Origin: Myxococcota bacterium
GTDB taxonomy: Bacteria > Myxococcota_C > UBA6777
DNA: 23,996 bases
NCBI GenBank assembly: GCA_023150835.1
Contig: JAKLKB010000159.1
Location: forward strand, 1 to 23,996
Reading direction: 5' to 3'
The position numbers and the translations under genes are program-made. Positions 14,171 to 22,042 of the stretch are shown here, piece after piece. How positions within the stretch are numbered: position 1 is the first letter of the stretch; every line of letters starts with the position of its first letter. Below the pieces are notes generated by a model. The model ran no database searches and had not been told where the DNA came from. It saw nothing but the letters and a program-made list of their open reading frames with translations.

Positions 14171-16913
14171 ACCCACCCCACCAACAAATGTTCCAGCCCC
14201 CCTCCACTCAGACGAACCATCCACTGCCGATCAAACCACGCAAACCACGCTCGAACTGGCCGATGGATGGGCGTGTTGGCGACCATTTGCGTTGCGGGGT
14301 GCAGGATTTCCGCTGGATCGAGTCCTGCGCTTTGCCGATCCCAAGCTCCTCGCCGCGTTGGAGAACCACCTCACCAAAGAAACCGAACTTCGCCAAGCGT
14401 GCCTCACCCTGATCGCTGCGTGGTCAAACGGCGGAACTTCCGACGAACGCAACTCCACACGCCAACACATCAAACACACACATCGCCTCCTCGCGCAGCT
14501 TTCGACTTTTTCACATAACCACACACAAACGCCCATCCCTCCGCACTCTACACACGACGGCATACAAACGCCCATCCCTCCGCACTCTACACACGATGAC
14601 ACACAAACGCCCATCCCTCCGCACTCTACACACGATGACACACAAACGCCTGTCTCTCCGCACGCTATACATAACAACTCACAAACGCCCATCCCCTCGT
14701 TGCTGGAGGCATCGCAAGCGGTGTGTGTAGCAGAGGAGGCTTGGGAAAAAGCGCGTGTGGCTTGGGAAGCCGCTTTTGTGGAGGGTGCGCATCGAGAGCA
14801 TCGCGAACTTCAATCGCTGCTTGCACAAGGCGATCTGATGCGTGCGGTGTTGTGGCAAAATCGAGAGGCGGCGATCCACGGGCTTGGGTTGATCCCTCCG
14901 ATGGCATCGGAAGAACAGAACAAGCGCGCTCGCCAAGCAAGGCAGATCGTCCATCGTTATCTTCAACGCTACTGCACCAAAAATGACACCATCGGTTTTT
15001 TTGGTCCCGTGGGATGGGGGTTTTGGAGCGCAGGGGAGACGCATATTCTGGCGGGTTCCAAACAGATGGCGCGACAAGGCGTGTACTTTGAACCGTGGGC
15101 GATGGCGGTGTTTGCGCGCCAATGGAGTGAGTCACCGGCCTTTTTACTGGATATCCCGCCGCGTGTGCATCCGCTGTGCGCGTTGGTCGAAGGCCGACTC
15201 TTGGGCGTCCCGGGCGCAAGAGGCCGAGACAAAAGCCGCGCTCTCACCCCCCAAGAATACGCCCTGATGATGCGCTGCGATGCCCGCCGCACAGCGCGCT
15301 CGATCTTGGCGGATATCGCCCAAGACACCAGCCTTTTTGAAGACTGGAGCCAAGCCTATCAAGTGCTTTGCGATCTGGTGCGCAAGGGTTGGCTGATCTG
15401 GTCCTTGGATATGGCCTTTGAGGCTCACCCCGAACGCCGCCTGTTGGGCGTCGTCGACGCTCTGCAAGATCCGACGATCCAAGCGGCTTGTAAGAAACAG
15501 CTTACGCCGCTGCTGGAGGCTTTCGATGTCGTATCCAAAACCACCGAAGATGCGGCCTCTTTGGCCGAAGCGTTGGGAGCGTTGGAAGTTTGCTTTGTGG
15601 CCCAAAGCGGCGAGTCGGCCACACGCAACCAAGGTGCAACGTACGCAGGACGGACACTGACGTATCTTGACGGCCAAAGAGACGGTCGATGGGAGATCTC
15701 CGATACGCTGCTCGGACAGATCGCCCAGCCGCTTTCACTGATGTTGCAAAGTGCGCGTTGGTACACTTGGCGGATCGCGACGGCGTATCAAGCGCATCTA
15801 CGGGGACTTTGCGATCAGATCCTCGCGACCGAGGGCGGAAGCGACCTACCCTTGGTGCGTTTGTGGCAAGAAGCCAGCGACTGGCTCGATCCCTTTTTTC
15901 CCAAAGCGGTCGAAGAGATCGTCGAAGACTTACAACAGCGCTGGGCGACGATCCTCGACATCTCGGAATCTACGGACAAACGACGTCTCGAACGAGATCC
16001 CGCTGCATTAAAAGAAGCGGTGATGGCGGCTTTTTGGGCTCCACATCCGGGATGGCCTTGCGCTCGGCATCATGCGCCCGATCTGATGTTTGCGGCCCCT
16101 GATCTCGCAGCTTTGGAGCGCGGCGAAGGGCTGTTTGTGCTTGGAGAGCTTCACGCGGGGATCCATCCGCTGTGTACGCTTTCGATGACCACACAACACC
16201 CCGATCTGGCTTCTCTTCAAGCCCTCTACGCACAAGATATCCCCGATATCGGGATCGCTCCGATCCCTGACGTGGACTTTGCCCGATCCTGCCACGATTC
16301 GCGGCTTGCGCCTCGCGATCTGCACCTCGATATGGGCGCGCCGTGGGCGAGCTGGCGCGGTCCCGACCAAGTCCTCCCCATAGGCGCATTCTCGGTTCGC
16401 CCGTCAGGTGGGGGGATCGAGGCCACAACCCGCGATGGACAGCACCGCTTCGATATCTTGCAGATCATCGAGCGTTCTCTCAAACTACGCGCTGCTGTTC
16501 ATTTTTCTTACTTGCCTTCGTGGGCGCATCGCCCGCGCATCCAGCTAGGCCGCTTGGTGATCGCACGCGAAAGCTGGCGCATCTCCGCAGCGCAGATGGC
16601 TTTCGCACGCGAAACACAGCCAAGCAGCCGTTTTGCGGGAGCCTCTCGATGGGCAAGATCCGCCGAGATACCGCGTTTTGTCTTTGCACGCTCCCCCAAA
16701 GAAACCAAGCCGATCTACGTCGACTTCCACAGCCCCCCTTCTGTCGAGATCTTTTGCCATCTGATCCGACAAGCCGAAGACGCTGCACTACATCTAAGTG
16801 AGATGTTGCCAAGTCCCGAAGAGGCGTGGTTATCGGATGCGACGGGGCGTCGTTATGTGAGTGAAGTGCGGATGATCGCCGTCGATCCGCAAGTATGGAG
16901 GCCCCTTCCTTGA
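14154..16913 (+). CDS. Lantibiotic dehydratase (LanB)-type protein, full length
   Basis: The protein has 919 residues, close to the usual LanB length. In the family, LanB uses glutamyl-tRNA to glutamylate Ser/Thr of a precursor peptide and then eliminates glutamate to give dehydroamino acids; relatives (PEARLs) ligate an amino acid to a peptide C-terminus. Evidence is RYLQRYCTKNDTIGFFGPVG (from residue 268), which matches the conserved core of the Lant_dehydr N-terminal domain in its 'KNDTIGFFGP' version, VLGELHAGIHPL (662-673), typical of the second half of the domain, and a C-terminal RFVFARSPKETKPIYVDFHSP pattern with YVDF at 855-858. The N-terminus is Pro/Thr-rich, and residues 124-181 hold a 13-residue tandem repeat absent from what I know of the family. 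The start overlaps the ATP-grasp end and its own end overlaps the next start by 19 bases. No LanC or elimination-domain gene is seen nearby. Confidence 0.85.
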   Translation: MSSAPKPTPPTNVPAPLHSDEPSTADQTTQTTLELADGWACWRPFALRGAGFPLDRVLRFADPKLLAALENHLTKETELRQACLTLIAAWSNGGTSDERNSTRQHIKHTHRLLAQLSTFSHNHTQTPIPPHSTHDGIQTPIPPHSTHDDTQTPIPPHSTHDDTQTPVSPHAIHNNSQTPIPSLLEASQAVCVAEEAWEKARVAWEAAFVEGAHREHRELQSLLAQGDLMRAVLWQNREAAIHGLGLIPPMASEEQNKRARQARQIVHRYLQRYCTKNDTIGFFGPVGWGFWSAGETHILAGSKQMARQGVYFEPWAMAVFARQWSESPAFLLDIPPRVHPLCALVEGRLLGVPGARGRDKSRALTPQEYALMMRCDARRTARSILADIAQDTSLFEDWSQAYQVLCDLVRKGWLIWSLDMAFEAHPERRLLGVVDALQDPTIQAACKKQLTPLLEAFDVVSKTTEDAASLAEALGALEVCFVAQSGESATRNQGATYAGRTLTYLDGQRDGRWEISDTLLGQIAQPLSLMLQSARWYTWRIATAYQAHLRGLCDQILATEGGSDLPLVRLWQEASDWLDPFFPKAVEEIVEDLQQRWATILDISESTDKRRLERDPAALKEAVMAAFWAPHPGWPCARHHAPDLMFAAPDLAALERGEGLFVLGELHAGIHPLCTLSMTTQHPDLASLQALYAQDIPDIGIAPIPDVDFARSCHDSRLAPRDLHLDMGAPWASWRGPDQVLPIGAFSVRPSGGGIEATTRDGQHRFDILQIIERSLKLRAAVHFSYLPSWAHRPRIQLGRLVIARESWRISAAQMAFARETQPSSRFAGASRWARSAEIPRFVFARSPKETKPIYVDFHSPPSVEIFCHLIRQAEDAALHLSEMLPSPEEAWLSDATGRRYVSEVRMIAVDPQVWRPLP
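14523..14696 (+). repeat. 39-bp tandem repeats inside the LanB gene
   Basis: Four 39-base units start at 14523, 14562, 14601 and 14640, with a partial fifth at 14679. They encode TQTPIPPHSTHDD-like 13-residue units (LanB residues 124-181). The first three are nearly identical and the fourth is diverged (TQTPVSPHAIHNN). The frame is kept, so array length may vary between strains. Confidence 0.9.
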
Positions 16914-18316
16914 CACAAGATCCCCAATCCACCAAGTCGCGACAACATGCCGCAACACAAGATCCCAAACCCGCCAAGTCGCTACGAAACACCGCTGCAA
17001 TGGTCGGTCGCGCCGTACCGATCCTCGATCAAGCCGTTTCTGCCGGCCTCATGCACGTCACGCTCCAAGATCGCGCCAACAAGCGCGTCCGCCTCGACGA
17101 TGGCCGCGTCGTCACCGAGTTTATCAACTGCTCTTATCTCGGGCTGGATCTGCATCCTGCGGTGCTCGCTGGCGCAAAACAGGTCTTGGATGACTGGGGA
17201 ATTCATCTCTGCTGTGCGCGTTCGCGCTTTTCCATCGGCCCCAATGCTCTTCTCGAAGACGGTCTCTCCGCTCTGTTTCGTGGACGAGCGATCACCTTCC
17301 CATCCGTCACAAGTACGCACATGTCGGTGCTTCCGTTGCTTGCGAGTGGTGTGCTCTTGGACGATCGCCATCCGCGCCCGATGCGTGTGATCTTCGATCG
17401 CTTTGCGCACGCTTCGATGCAGTACCTCAAACCGATCTTGGCCGAAGAAGCGCAAGTTTGCACCATCCCACACAACGACCTCGACGCTCTGCGCAGCCAA
17501 GTCCAAGAAGCCCATGCTTGCGGGCAACGCGCCGTCTATCTCGCGGATGGCGTCTACTCAATGGGCGGCATGTGTCCTGTCACCGACCTGATCGCGATGG
17601 CCCAAGAACTCGACTTTGCGCTCTACATCGACGACGCACACGGAACTTCCATCTTTGGCGAACAAGGCGAAGGCTACGTCCTCAGCCAGATCCAAGGCCC
17701 GCTCCCTGAACAAGTCTTTGTGTGCTTTTCTCTCGCCAAGGGCTTTGGCTGCAATGGCGGTGGCATCGTCCTTCCCAACACACGCACCGAACGCTTGATC
17801 CGCCAGTTCGGACAAACCTACAACTTCTCCGCCCCCCTCGATTTTTCTCTAATCGGCGGGGCGCTCGCGGCCTTGGAACTCCACCGCAACGGAGAAGTCC
17901 GACGCCTACAAACTCAACTCGACCGACAGATCGCCCTTTTTGTGTACGGTGAAGCCCAACAACCCACCCCTCCGCTCGTATCAGCAACCTCAAGTCACCT
18001 CATCCTCCCAAACACCCGAAACCACGACGTGATGGTGCCTTTCTTGACATGGAACGAACATGATCGACCGATCGACGGTCGCCTTGGACCGATTCGGATG
18101 GTCTTTGTCGGCGAAGAAGCCCGTGGCATCGACTGGGGACAAAAGCTGATCGAACGGGGCTATTTTGTCTCAGCAGCTTTTTTCCCCGTCGTTCCGCGAG
18201 GTCGCTCACAACTGCGTATCGCCATCACAGCAGGCCACGACCGCCAACAGATCTTGGGCCTTCGTGATGCCCTCCGCGATATCGCCGAAGCATCCGGTGT
18301 GTTGTCTGTTGCCTAG
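16895..18316 (+). CDS. Alpha-oxoamine synthase-type PLP enzyme (AONS/KBL/SPT-like)
   Basis: The protein has 473 residues. The family condenses an amino acid with an acyl thioester and loses CO2 to give an alpha-amino ketone, as in biotin (BioF), sphingolipid (SPT) and CAI-1 autoinducer synthesis. Landmarks are in order: FINCSYLGLDLHP (76-88), the RFSIGP and L..GRAITFPS regions, DGVYSMGGMCP (218-228; relatives usually have an acidic residue where this has Gly-Gly), DDAHG (246-250, Asp for the PLP nitrogen and His stacking), FSLAKGFGCNGG with PLP-binding Lys282, and a C-terminal domain with RIAITAGHD (441-449). An N-terminal tail of about 35 residues is extra; the Met at residue 36 (17000) is an alternative start, but the 16895 ATG overlaps the LanB stop and suggests coupling. 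It is not near biotin or sphingolipid genes, so a role in the LanB pathway is inferred. Confidence 0.85.
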   Translation: MEAPSLTQDPQSTKSRQHAATQDPKPAKSLRNTAAMVGRAVPILDQAVSAGLMHVTLQDRANKRVRLDDGRVVTEFINCSYLGLDLHPAVLAGAKQVLDDWGIHLCCARSRFSIGPNALLEDGLSALFRGRAITFPSVTSTHMSVLPLLASGVLLDDRHPRPMRVIFDRFAHASMQYLKPILAEEAQVCTIPHNDLDALRSQVQEAHACGQRAVYLADGVYSMGGMCPVTDLIAMAQELDFALYIDDAHGTSIFGEQGEGYVLSQIQGPLPEQVFVCFSLAKGFGCNGGGIVLPNTRTERLIRQFGQTYNFSAPLDFSLIGGALAALELHRNGEVRRLQTQLDRQIALFVYGEAQQPTPPLVSATSSHLILPNTRNHDVMVPFLTWNEHDRPIDGRLGPIRMVFVGEEARGIDWGQKLIERGYFVSAAFFPVVPRGRSQLRIAITAGHDRQQILGLRDALRDIAEASGVLSVA

Positions 18317-18435
18317 CTTTCCCCCCCTTTCGTTGCCCTATCCACGTTCCAGCGCCCGTCCACCCCGAAGGGCTACGAGATCTCCCGTATCACCACATGG
18401 GGAGCGCATTCCTTGATGATATGCGCGTTCTCCAT

Positions 18436-18515
18436 CTCGCTACATGACAGGCCAATGACGAGCGAGCGAAACATCGGAAAGAACGAAGTGTTTTGGAGGC
18501 TCAAACATGACAAGA
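18436..18515 (-). mobile_element. Remnant of the IS4-family element end (80 bp)
   Basis: It matches 20971-21050, the 3' end of the intact element, at 78 of 80 bases by eye, in the same orientation. It includes the terminal inverted repeat and the last ~25 codons of the transposase, ending in VM and TAG within the repeat. The rest of this copy is gone. Confidence 0.9.
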
Positions 18516-18559
18516 CCAACGCCATGAGAGAGGTATCAAGAGGCAACACTTCTCAGTCA

Positions 18560-18687
18560 GGGCAACCACACCTGGTTGCCCCTACGTGTTGGAAATCACA
18601 CGGTGTTTTGTAGGCAACCACACATGGTTGCCCCTACGTGTTGGAAATCACACGGTGTTTTGTAGGGGCAGGCCCCCGTGCCTGCCC
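18560..18687. repeat. Tandem array of GGGCA...TGCCC hairpins
   Basis: Two 52-base units (18561-18612 and 18613-18664), one mismatch apart by eye, each carry a GGCAACCA/TGGTTGCC hairpin followed by CCTACGTGTTGG and ACGGTGTTTTGTA. Right after them comes a third hairpin with a different stem (GGGCAGGC at 18666-18673, GCCTGCCC at 18680-18687). Confidence 0.85.
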
Positions 18688-18843
18688 TCGATCTGTTGCG
18701 TCGCTGACCTCTTCATCGCTATCTGTTTTGAACGAACCCCTCGAGTTTTCGTTGTTTTCTTCAACTATAGACAATAAAAAGAGTACAGTTTCTGTTTATT
18801 AATTATTCAACCAAATTCACAAATAAACGTTTTTTACGAAATT

Positions 18844-20088
18844 TTATTTTTTGTTCATAACAACAATATATTCATTATTTATCGTTGTTGCAGTTTTTCC
18901 CGTTTCGTTTGTTGGACTGTTTTTTCGAGGCATTCTTTTATTTGGAATATTTCTAATGAAAGTATATTTGTGTTCAAATTCAAATTGTTCAAAAATAGAT
19001 TTTGTAAATTCATCTGTCAAAAGTGTTATGTCTTTTACTCTTCTGTTTCCAACGACGTAGCAAGCATATCCTCCTCTTTTTATAACATTTGCAACGTTAG
19101 AAATAGATTTTATATAATCAACATAAAAACTATATACTTCTCTTGCCCTTTTCTCATCAATAGAGGCTATTTGTTGGATAGTAGCATCCAACAATTGAAA
19201 GCCTGTTGGGAAGATCTCTTTTGGGGCACCTCCCATCAATCGACTATCCAAGTTGTCGGCCTCTTCAAAGCCTAGCCATTGGCTAGATAAGCGTGAAAAC
19301 TGGCCGTAAGCAACGGTTGTTTTGCTGTCTCCGTAAGGGGGAGATGTGACAACTAAGTCTACGGACTCATCTTCGAGCGTTACTTCTTGAGAAGAATCAA
19401 ATTCAAACACGTACACTTGACTATTGAACGAATTTGTTTTTTTTAGAAAACTTTCAAGACCTTTTTTGTTGCGATTCACTTTAGAAAGAAGCATGGAGAA
19501 CACATCAGGCTTGAATTTTTTTACTTGTTCTTCTGTCATTCGATATAATTTGAATTCGCCATTTCTTGTTAGACTACTTTCTCTTACAGTTTCACTAAAA
19601 GCGATGAGGAAAAAATCTTTTATTCTATTATTTTCTATTGTATCAATAAATTGCTTTATGATCGCGAGTTCTGAAATCGTCTGAGGAAGAAACCAGTAAT
19701 CAATATTTTTGAATTGAGGTATGTTTTGAGGATAGCAAATTTTCCCAAAATTTACACTCAGCAGATAATTGTGAAGTGATTGTACGTAAGCTTCCAGCTC
19801 TTTTACACAGAGCTTTGATGTTTTTGTTTTTGCTATAAGTCGTGCGAGTGGGTTTAGATCTGAACCAAAAGCATTGATTCCACAAAGGTTCGCTTCAACC
19901 AAAGAAGTTCCTGTTCCGCAGTAAGGATCAAAAAGAGACTTTGCACCTTTTCCATATTCTCGAATCAACCGCTCTGCAATTTGTGGAATCATCATCGCTG
20001 GATAATTATGGAAGCAATGTGTGTCTCTCTTTACATTTTCCGTTTGAAAATCCCAAGAATAATCGTTTTCTTTTCTTAATGTCATCAT
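18844..20088 (-). CDS. DNA methyltransferase of the restriction-modification operon (probably N4-cytosine)
   Basis: The protein has 414 residues and should methylate the site cut by the partner nuclease. HNYPAMMIPQIAERLI (27-42) and LFDPYCGTGTSLVEA (52-66) form the AdoMet-binding region (motif I, D-P-x-x-G-x-G-T), and TSPPYGDSKTTVAYGQFSR (248-266) has the catalytic SPPY, typical of N4-cytosine enzymes though also used by some N6-adenine ones. Motif I precedes the catalytic motif by about 190 residues, leaving a variable region that may read the target. The start is at the first of two Met codons (20088); GAGG in the end of the nuclease gene is the ribosome binding site, and the stop of that gene is 3 bases upstream. 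Base composition is much richer in A and T than the flanking genes. It pairs with the MvaI/BcnI-like nuclease, whose known relatives cut CCNGG-type sites. Confidence 0.88.
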   Translation of the reverse strand: MMTLRKENDYSWDFQTENVKRDTHCFHNYPAMMIPQIAERLIREYGKGAKSLFDPYCGTGTSLVEANLCGINAFGSDLNPLARLIAKTKTSKLCVKELEAYVQSLHNYLLSVNFGKICYPQNIPQFKNIDYWFLPQTISELAIIKQFIDTIENNRIKDFFLIAFSETVRESSLTRNGEFKLYRMTEEQVKKFKPDVFSMLLSKVNRNKKGLESFLKKTNSFNSQVYVFEFDSSQEVTLEDESVDLVVTSPPYGDSKTTVAYGQFSRLSSQWLGFEEADNLDSRLMGGAPKEIFPTGFQLLDATIQQIASIDEKRAREVYSFYVDYIKSISNVANVIKRGGYACYVVGNRRVKDITLLTDEFTKSIFEQFEFEHKYTFIRNIPNKRMPRKNSPTNETGKTATTINNEYIVVMNKK

Positions 20089-20091
20089 TTA

Positions 20092-20772
20092 TTACAAGTC
20101 CTCGATTTTTTTGAATAGTAGGTGGAGTTTGTCTTCAAAAATTCTAAAACCTGTACCATGATTTCTTGCTCTCGTGCCTTTATCATGAAGCCTTAAATCT
20201 ACAAGTAAGTTTCCTGTTTTAAATAAATCAGAAAGCAAATCGGAGGATGTTTCTCTCATTATCTGGGCTCTGTAAAATTGGAAATATTCTACACCAGCCC
20301 TTTCCTCTACGTGTGCGGATACAAAAATTAACGCAGGAATTTTCTTTGCAAATCTTTCTGCAATTGTGGCAATTTGCCACGTTGCGATAATCTCTCCAGA
20401 TATGTGTTGTACAGCGATTTCATGTTGAGATACGGTCAAAAAGAGTCCCGCACTATTTGGAGATAAAGACATCGTGTAATACATTCCCAATCTGCCATTT
20501 TGGTCGAAACTTCCGTATTTTTTTATTGCCGTTAAAGGATTAATTTTCCAACATTTTTTATTAAACGTAAATAAAGTGATCATACTATTCGAATGATCCC
20601 GATGAGCTTTAATCTCAATGCCTTTTATATCGGGCAGTGCTAGGTTGTTTTCTCTCAATCCAATCAACATTTCAAAAGTATAACCAACACCTGTTGGGCC
20701 TTTTCTTAGGGATTTTACGAATCCTTTGGATTTTAGCAATTGAAATTCTGTTGTCAACTCGTCTAGTGTCAT
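20092..20772 (-). CDS. MvaI/BcnI-family type II restriction endonuclease
   Basis: The protein has 226 residues from the ATG at 20772. GPTGVGYTFEMLIG (25-38), LPDIKGIEIKAHR (46-58) and NHGTGFRI (204-211) match the MvaI/BcnI family. Asp48, Glu53 and Lys55 give the D-x4-E-x-K catalytic centre described for MvaI. Members of the family are small monomeric nucleases cutting CC(A/T)GG or CC(C/G)GG; which applies here cannot be read from sequence. A longer frame to a GTG at 20838 exists, but a near-perfect promoter overlaps it (the GTG is in its spacer), and the chosen ATG has GGGGT seven bases upstream. It is the first gene of a two-gene operon with the methyltransferase 3 bases downstream. It is AT-rich and probably transferred. 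Confidence 0.88.
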   Translation of the reverse strand: MTLDELTTEFQLLKSKGFVKSLRKGPTGVGYTFEMLIGLRENNLALPDIKGIEIKAHRDHSNSMITLFTFNKKCWKINPLTAIKKYGSFDQNGRLGMYYTMSLSPNSAGLFLTVSQHEIAVQHISGEIIATWQIATIAERFAKKIPALIFVSAHVEERAGVEYFQFYRAQIMRETSSDLLSDLFKTGNLLVDLRLHDKGTRARNHGTGFRIFEDKLHLLFKKIEDL

Positions 20773-20826
20773 TTGAGTACCCCGAATAAGTGTTAATTTG
20801 ATATCGAGAAACGATTGCAACGAGCT

Positions 20827-20855
20827 TATATAACGCACAATCGATTCTATGTCAA
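20827..20855 (-). promoter_or_regulatory. Sigma-70-type promoter of the restriction-modification operon
   Basis: On the minus strand, TTGACA (20855-20850) and TATATA (20832-20827) are separated by exactly 17 bases. Transcription would start near 20820, about 48 bases before the ATG at 20772. This site decides the start of the nuclease. The consensus form is unlike the rest of the window and fits imported DNA. Confidence 0.7.
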
Positions 20856-20865
20856 GAGTGTCATT

Positions 20866-20970
20866 TTAAATAAAGCCCATAGATTCAAAGAAATCCATAT
20901 TTACATCATAGTAAGGCAAATTTTTTCTCCCATTGATAGATGTATAAGATGGAGACTTTTTTGTTGTAGA
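20866..20970 (-). pseudogene. Possible C-terminal gene fragment cut by the IS element
   Basis: An open frame ending at 20866 with TAA runs into the IS end at 20970 and encodes about 34 residues (TTKKSPSYTSINGRKNLPYY then DVNMDFFESMGFI). It has no start of its own and has the AT-rich codon use of the island. It could be the tail of a gene lost when the IS inserted, or chance. Confidence 0.3.
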
Positions 20971-20985
20971 CTCGCTACATGACAG
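20971..20985. repeat. IS left terminal inverted repeat
   Basis: Exact complement of 22179-22193. The transposase stop codon lies inside it. Confidence 0.9.
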
Positions 20986-22042
20986 GCCAATGACGAGCGA
21001 GCGAAGCATCGGAAAGAACGAAGTGTTTTGGAGGTTCAAACATGACAAGAAAATGTCCTCCATTTTTGAGCTGCCTCTCTAACCAAGAAAGTCCAAGCCG
21101 AAACAAGCTCTTATCTTGTCGTCGAAGGCTTCGATCTACTTGATCCACTTTTCTTTCTATCACGACTTGAAGCCCCAAATAGACCATCCACAAATAACTC
21201 AGACAACAGAGCATAAGAAGACGACTTAATCTCTCTGGGCAAGACAAATGGCTCTTGTCAATTCCAAATCCCCTACTTTTTTGATCGCTAAAAAAGGTTT
21301 CAATGATGAATCGTTTTCGATACCAATTCAATGACTTGTGTGCATCTGGCAAGGTGGACAACAAATACCAAGGCTGTTTTTCTTTTGGCTTCCAATGAGC
21401 GATGGCATGAAGTGGGCCGAAAGCCTGTGCTGTGACATTGGCATCGCAAACAGAGAGCGTCTGGCCTTGAGCCACGGGCAAAGCGTGTTGGATTTGCTGT
21501 ACGTTGTCGCCTTGGTGAAGCAACGTGTTTTTGGCGGTACGCACAACGAAGTCCCAACCACATTCTTCCGACAGATAACGCAAAAAAGAGACATTATCGT
21601 ACTCACCGTCGCCGAGCAAAATAACATCCTGCCTGCTCCCAAGAAGTTCTTTCGCGTGCTTTGCGAAGGCAACGTGCTTGTCTGCGCTCCGATGACCTTT
21701 TCCTCCTTGCTCAACCTGCCAGAGCAAGGGCAAAAGGCGTCCTTTGTAAAGGATACCAAGCATCAAGACAACGCATCCACGGCCAATCTCACTGACATCA
21801 AGGGCAAGCGGGAGTCGTATCCCCTCAAATGCCCGAAGCAGTGATTGAATGAATGGAAGCATGAGCGTTTTCGGCTCGGCATCGGAGGCAATGAAACGTT
21901 GAAAGCGCCGATGGGTACTTTCTGTTTTGGCATTGGAAGGGGCGGCCTGCGCAAGTTGCGTAAGGTGGCATCGGCCTTTCCTCACGAGAGCAGAGATCAT
22001 CAAAGACATCGTGACGACACGACTCTGAGAAGTCGTTGTCAA
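20975..22042 (-). CDS. IS4-family DDE transposase (main frame)
   Basis: The frame is 355 codons from a TTG at 22042. Asp82 (LDVSEIG), Asp145 (LLGDGEYDN) and Glu248 form the DDE triad; Glu248 is in a perfect IS4 YREK signature (Tyr241, Arg244, Glu248, Lys255 in YRKRFIIETFFSDQK). The N-terminal part (VVTMSLMISALVRKGRCHLT) resembles the IS4 DNA-binding region. The frame has no ATG with a ribosome binding site at its start. A strong AAGGAG and ATG lie upstream at 22097 in another frame (MSDAKRLYTKVQDTQAEDFD), so the complete protein probably needs a +1 frameshift or the gene carries a frameshift mutation near 22030-22050. It may therefore be inactive. Confidence 0.88.
   Translation of the reverse strand: MTTTSQSRVVTMSLMISALVRKGRCHLTQLAQAAPSNAKTESTHRRFQRFIASDAEPKTLMLPFIQSLLRAFEGIRLPLALDVSEIGRGCVVLMLGILYKGRLLPLLWQVEQGGKGHRSADKHVAFAKHAKELLGSRQDVILLGDGEYDNVSFLRYLSEECGWDFVVRTAKNTLLHQGDNVQQIQHALPVAQGQTLSVCDANVTAQAFGPLHAIAHWKPKEKQPWYLLSTLPDAHKSLNWYRKRFIIETFFSDQKSRGFGIDKSHLSCPERLSRLLMLCCLSYLWMVYLGLQVVIERKVDQVDRSLRRQDKSLFRLGLSWLERQLKNGGHFLVMFEPPKHFVLSDASLARHWPVM

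Larger units (their letters stand above)
18317..18843. other. Intergenic junction between biosynthetic genes and AT-rich island (527 bp)
   Basis: It contains an IS end remnant (18436-18515), a tandem hairpin array (18560-18687) and, from about 18720, a sharp change to AT-rich sequence that continues through the restriction-modification genes. No gene is visible. Confidence 0.75.

Noticed and set aside
20092-20838. Longer restriction nuclease from GTG 20838
   Set aside because: The extra 22 codons overlap the promoter and have no ribosome binding site; length from 20772 fits the family.
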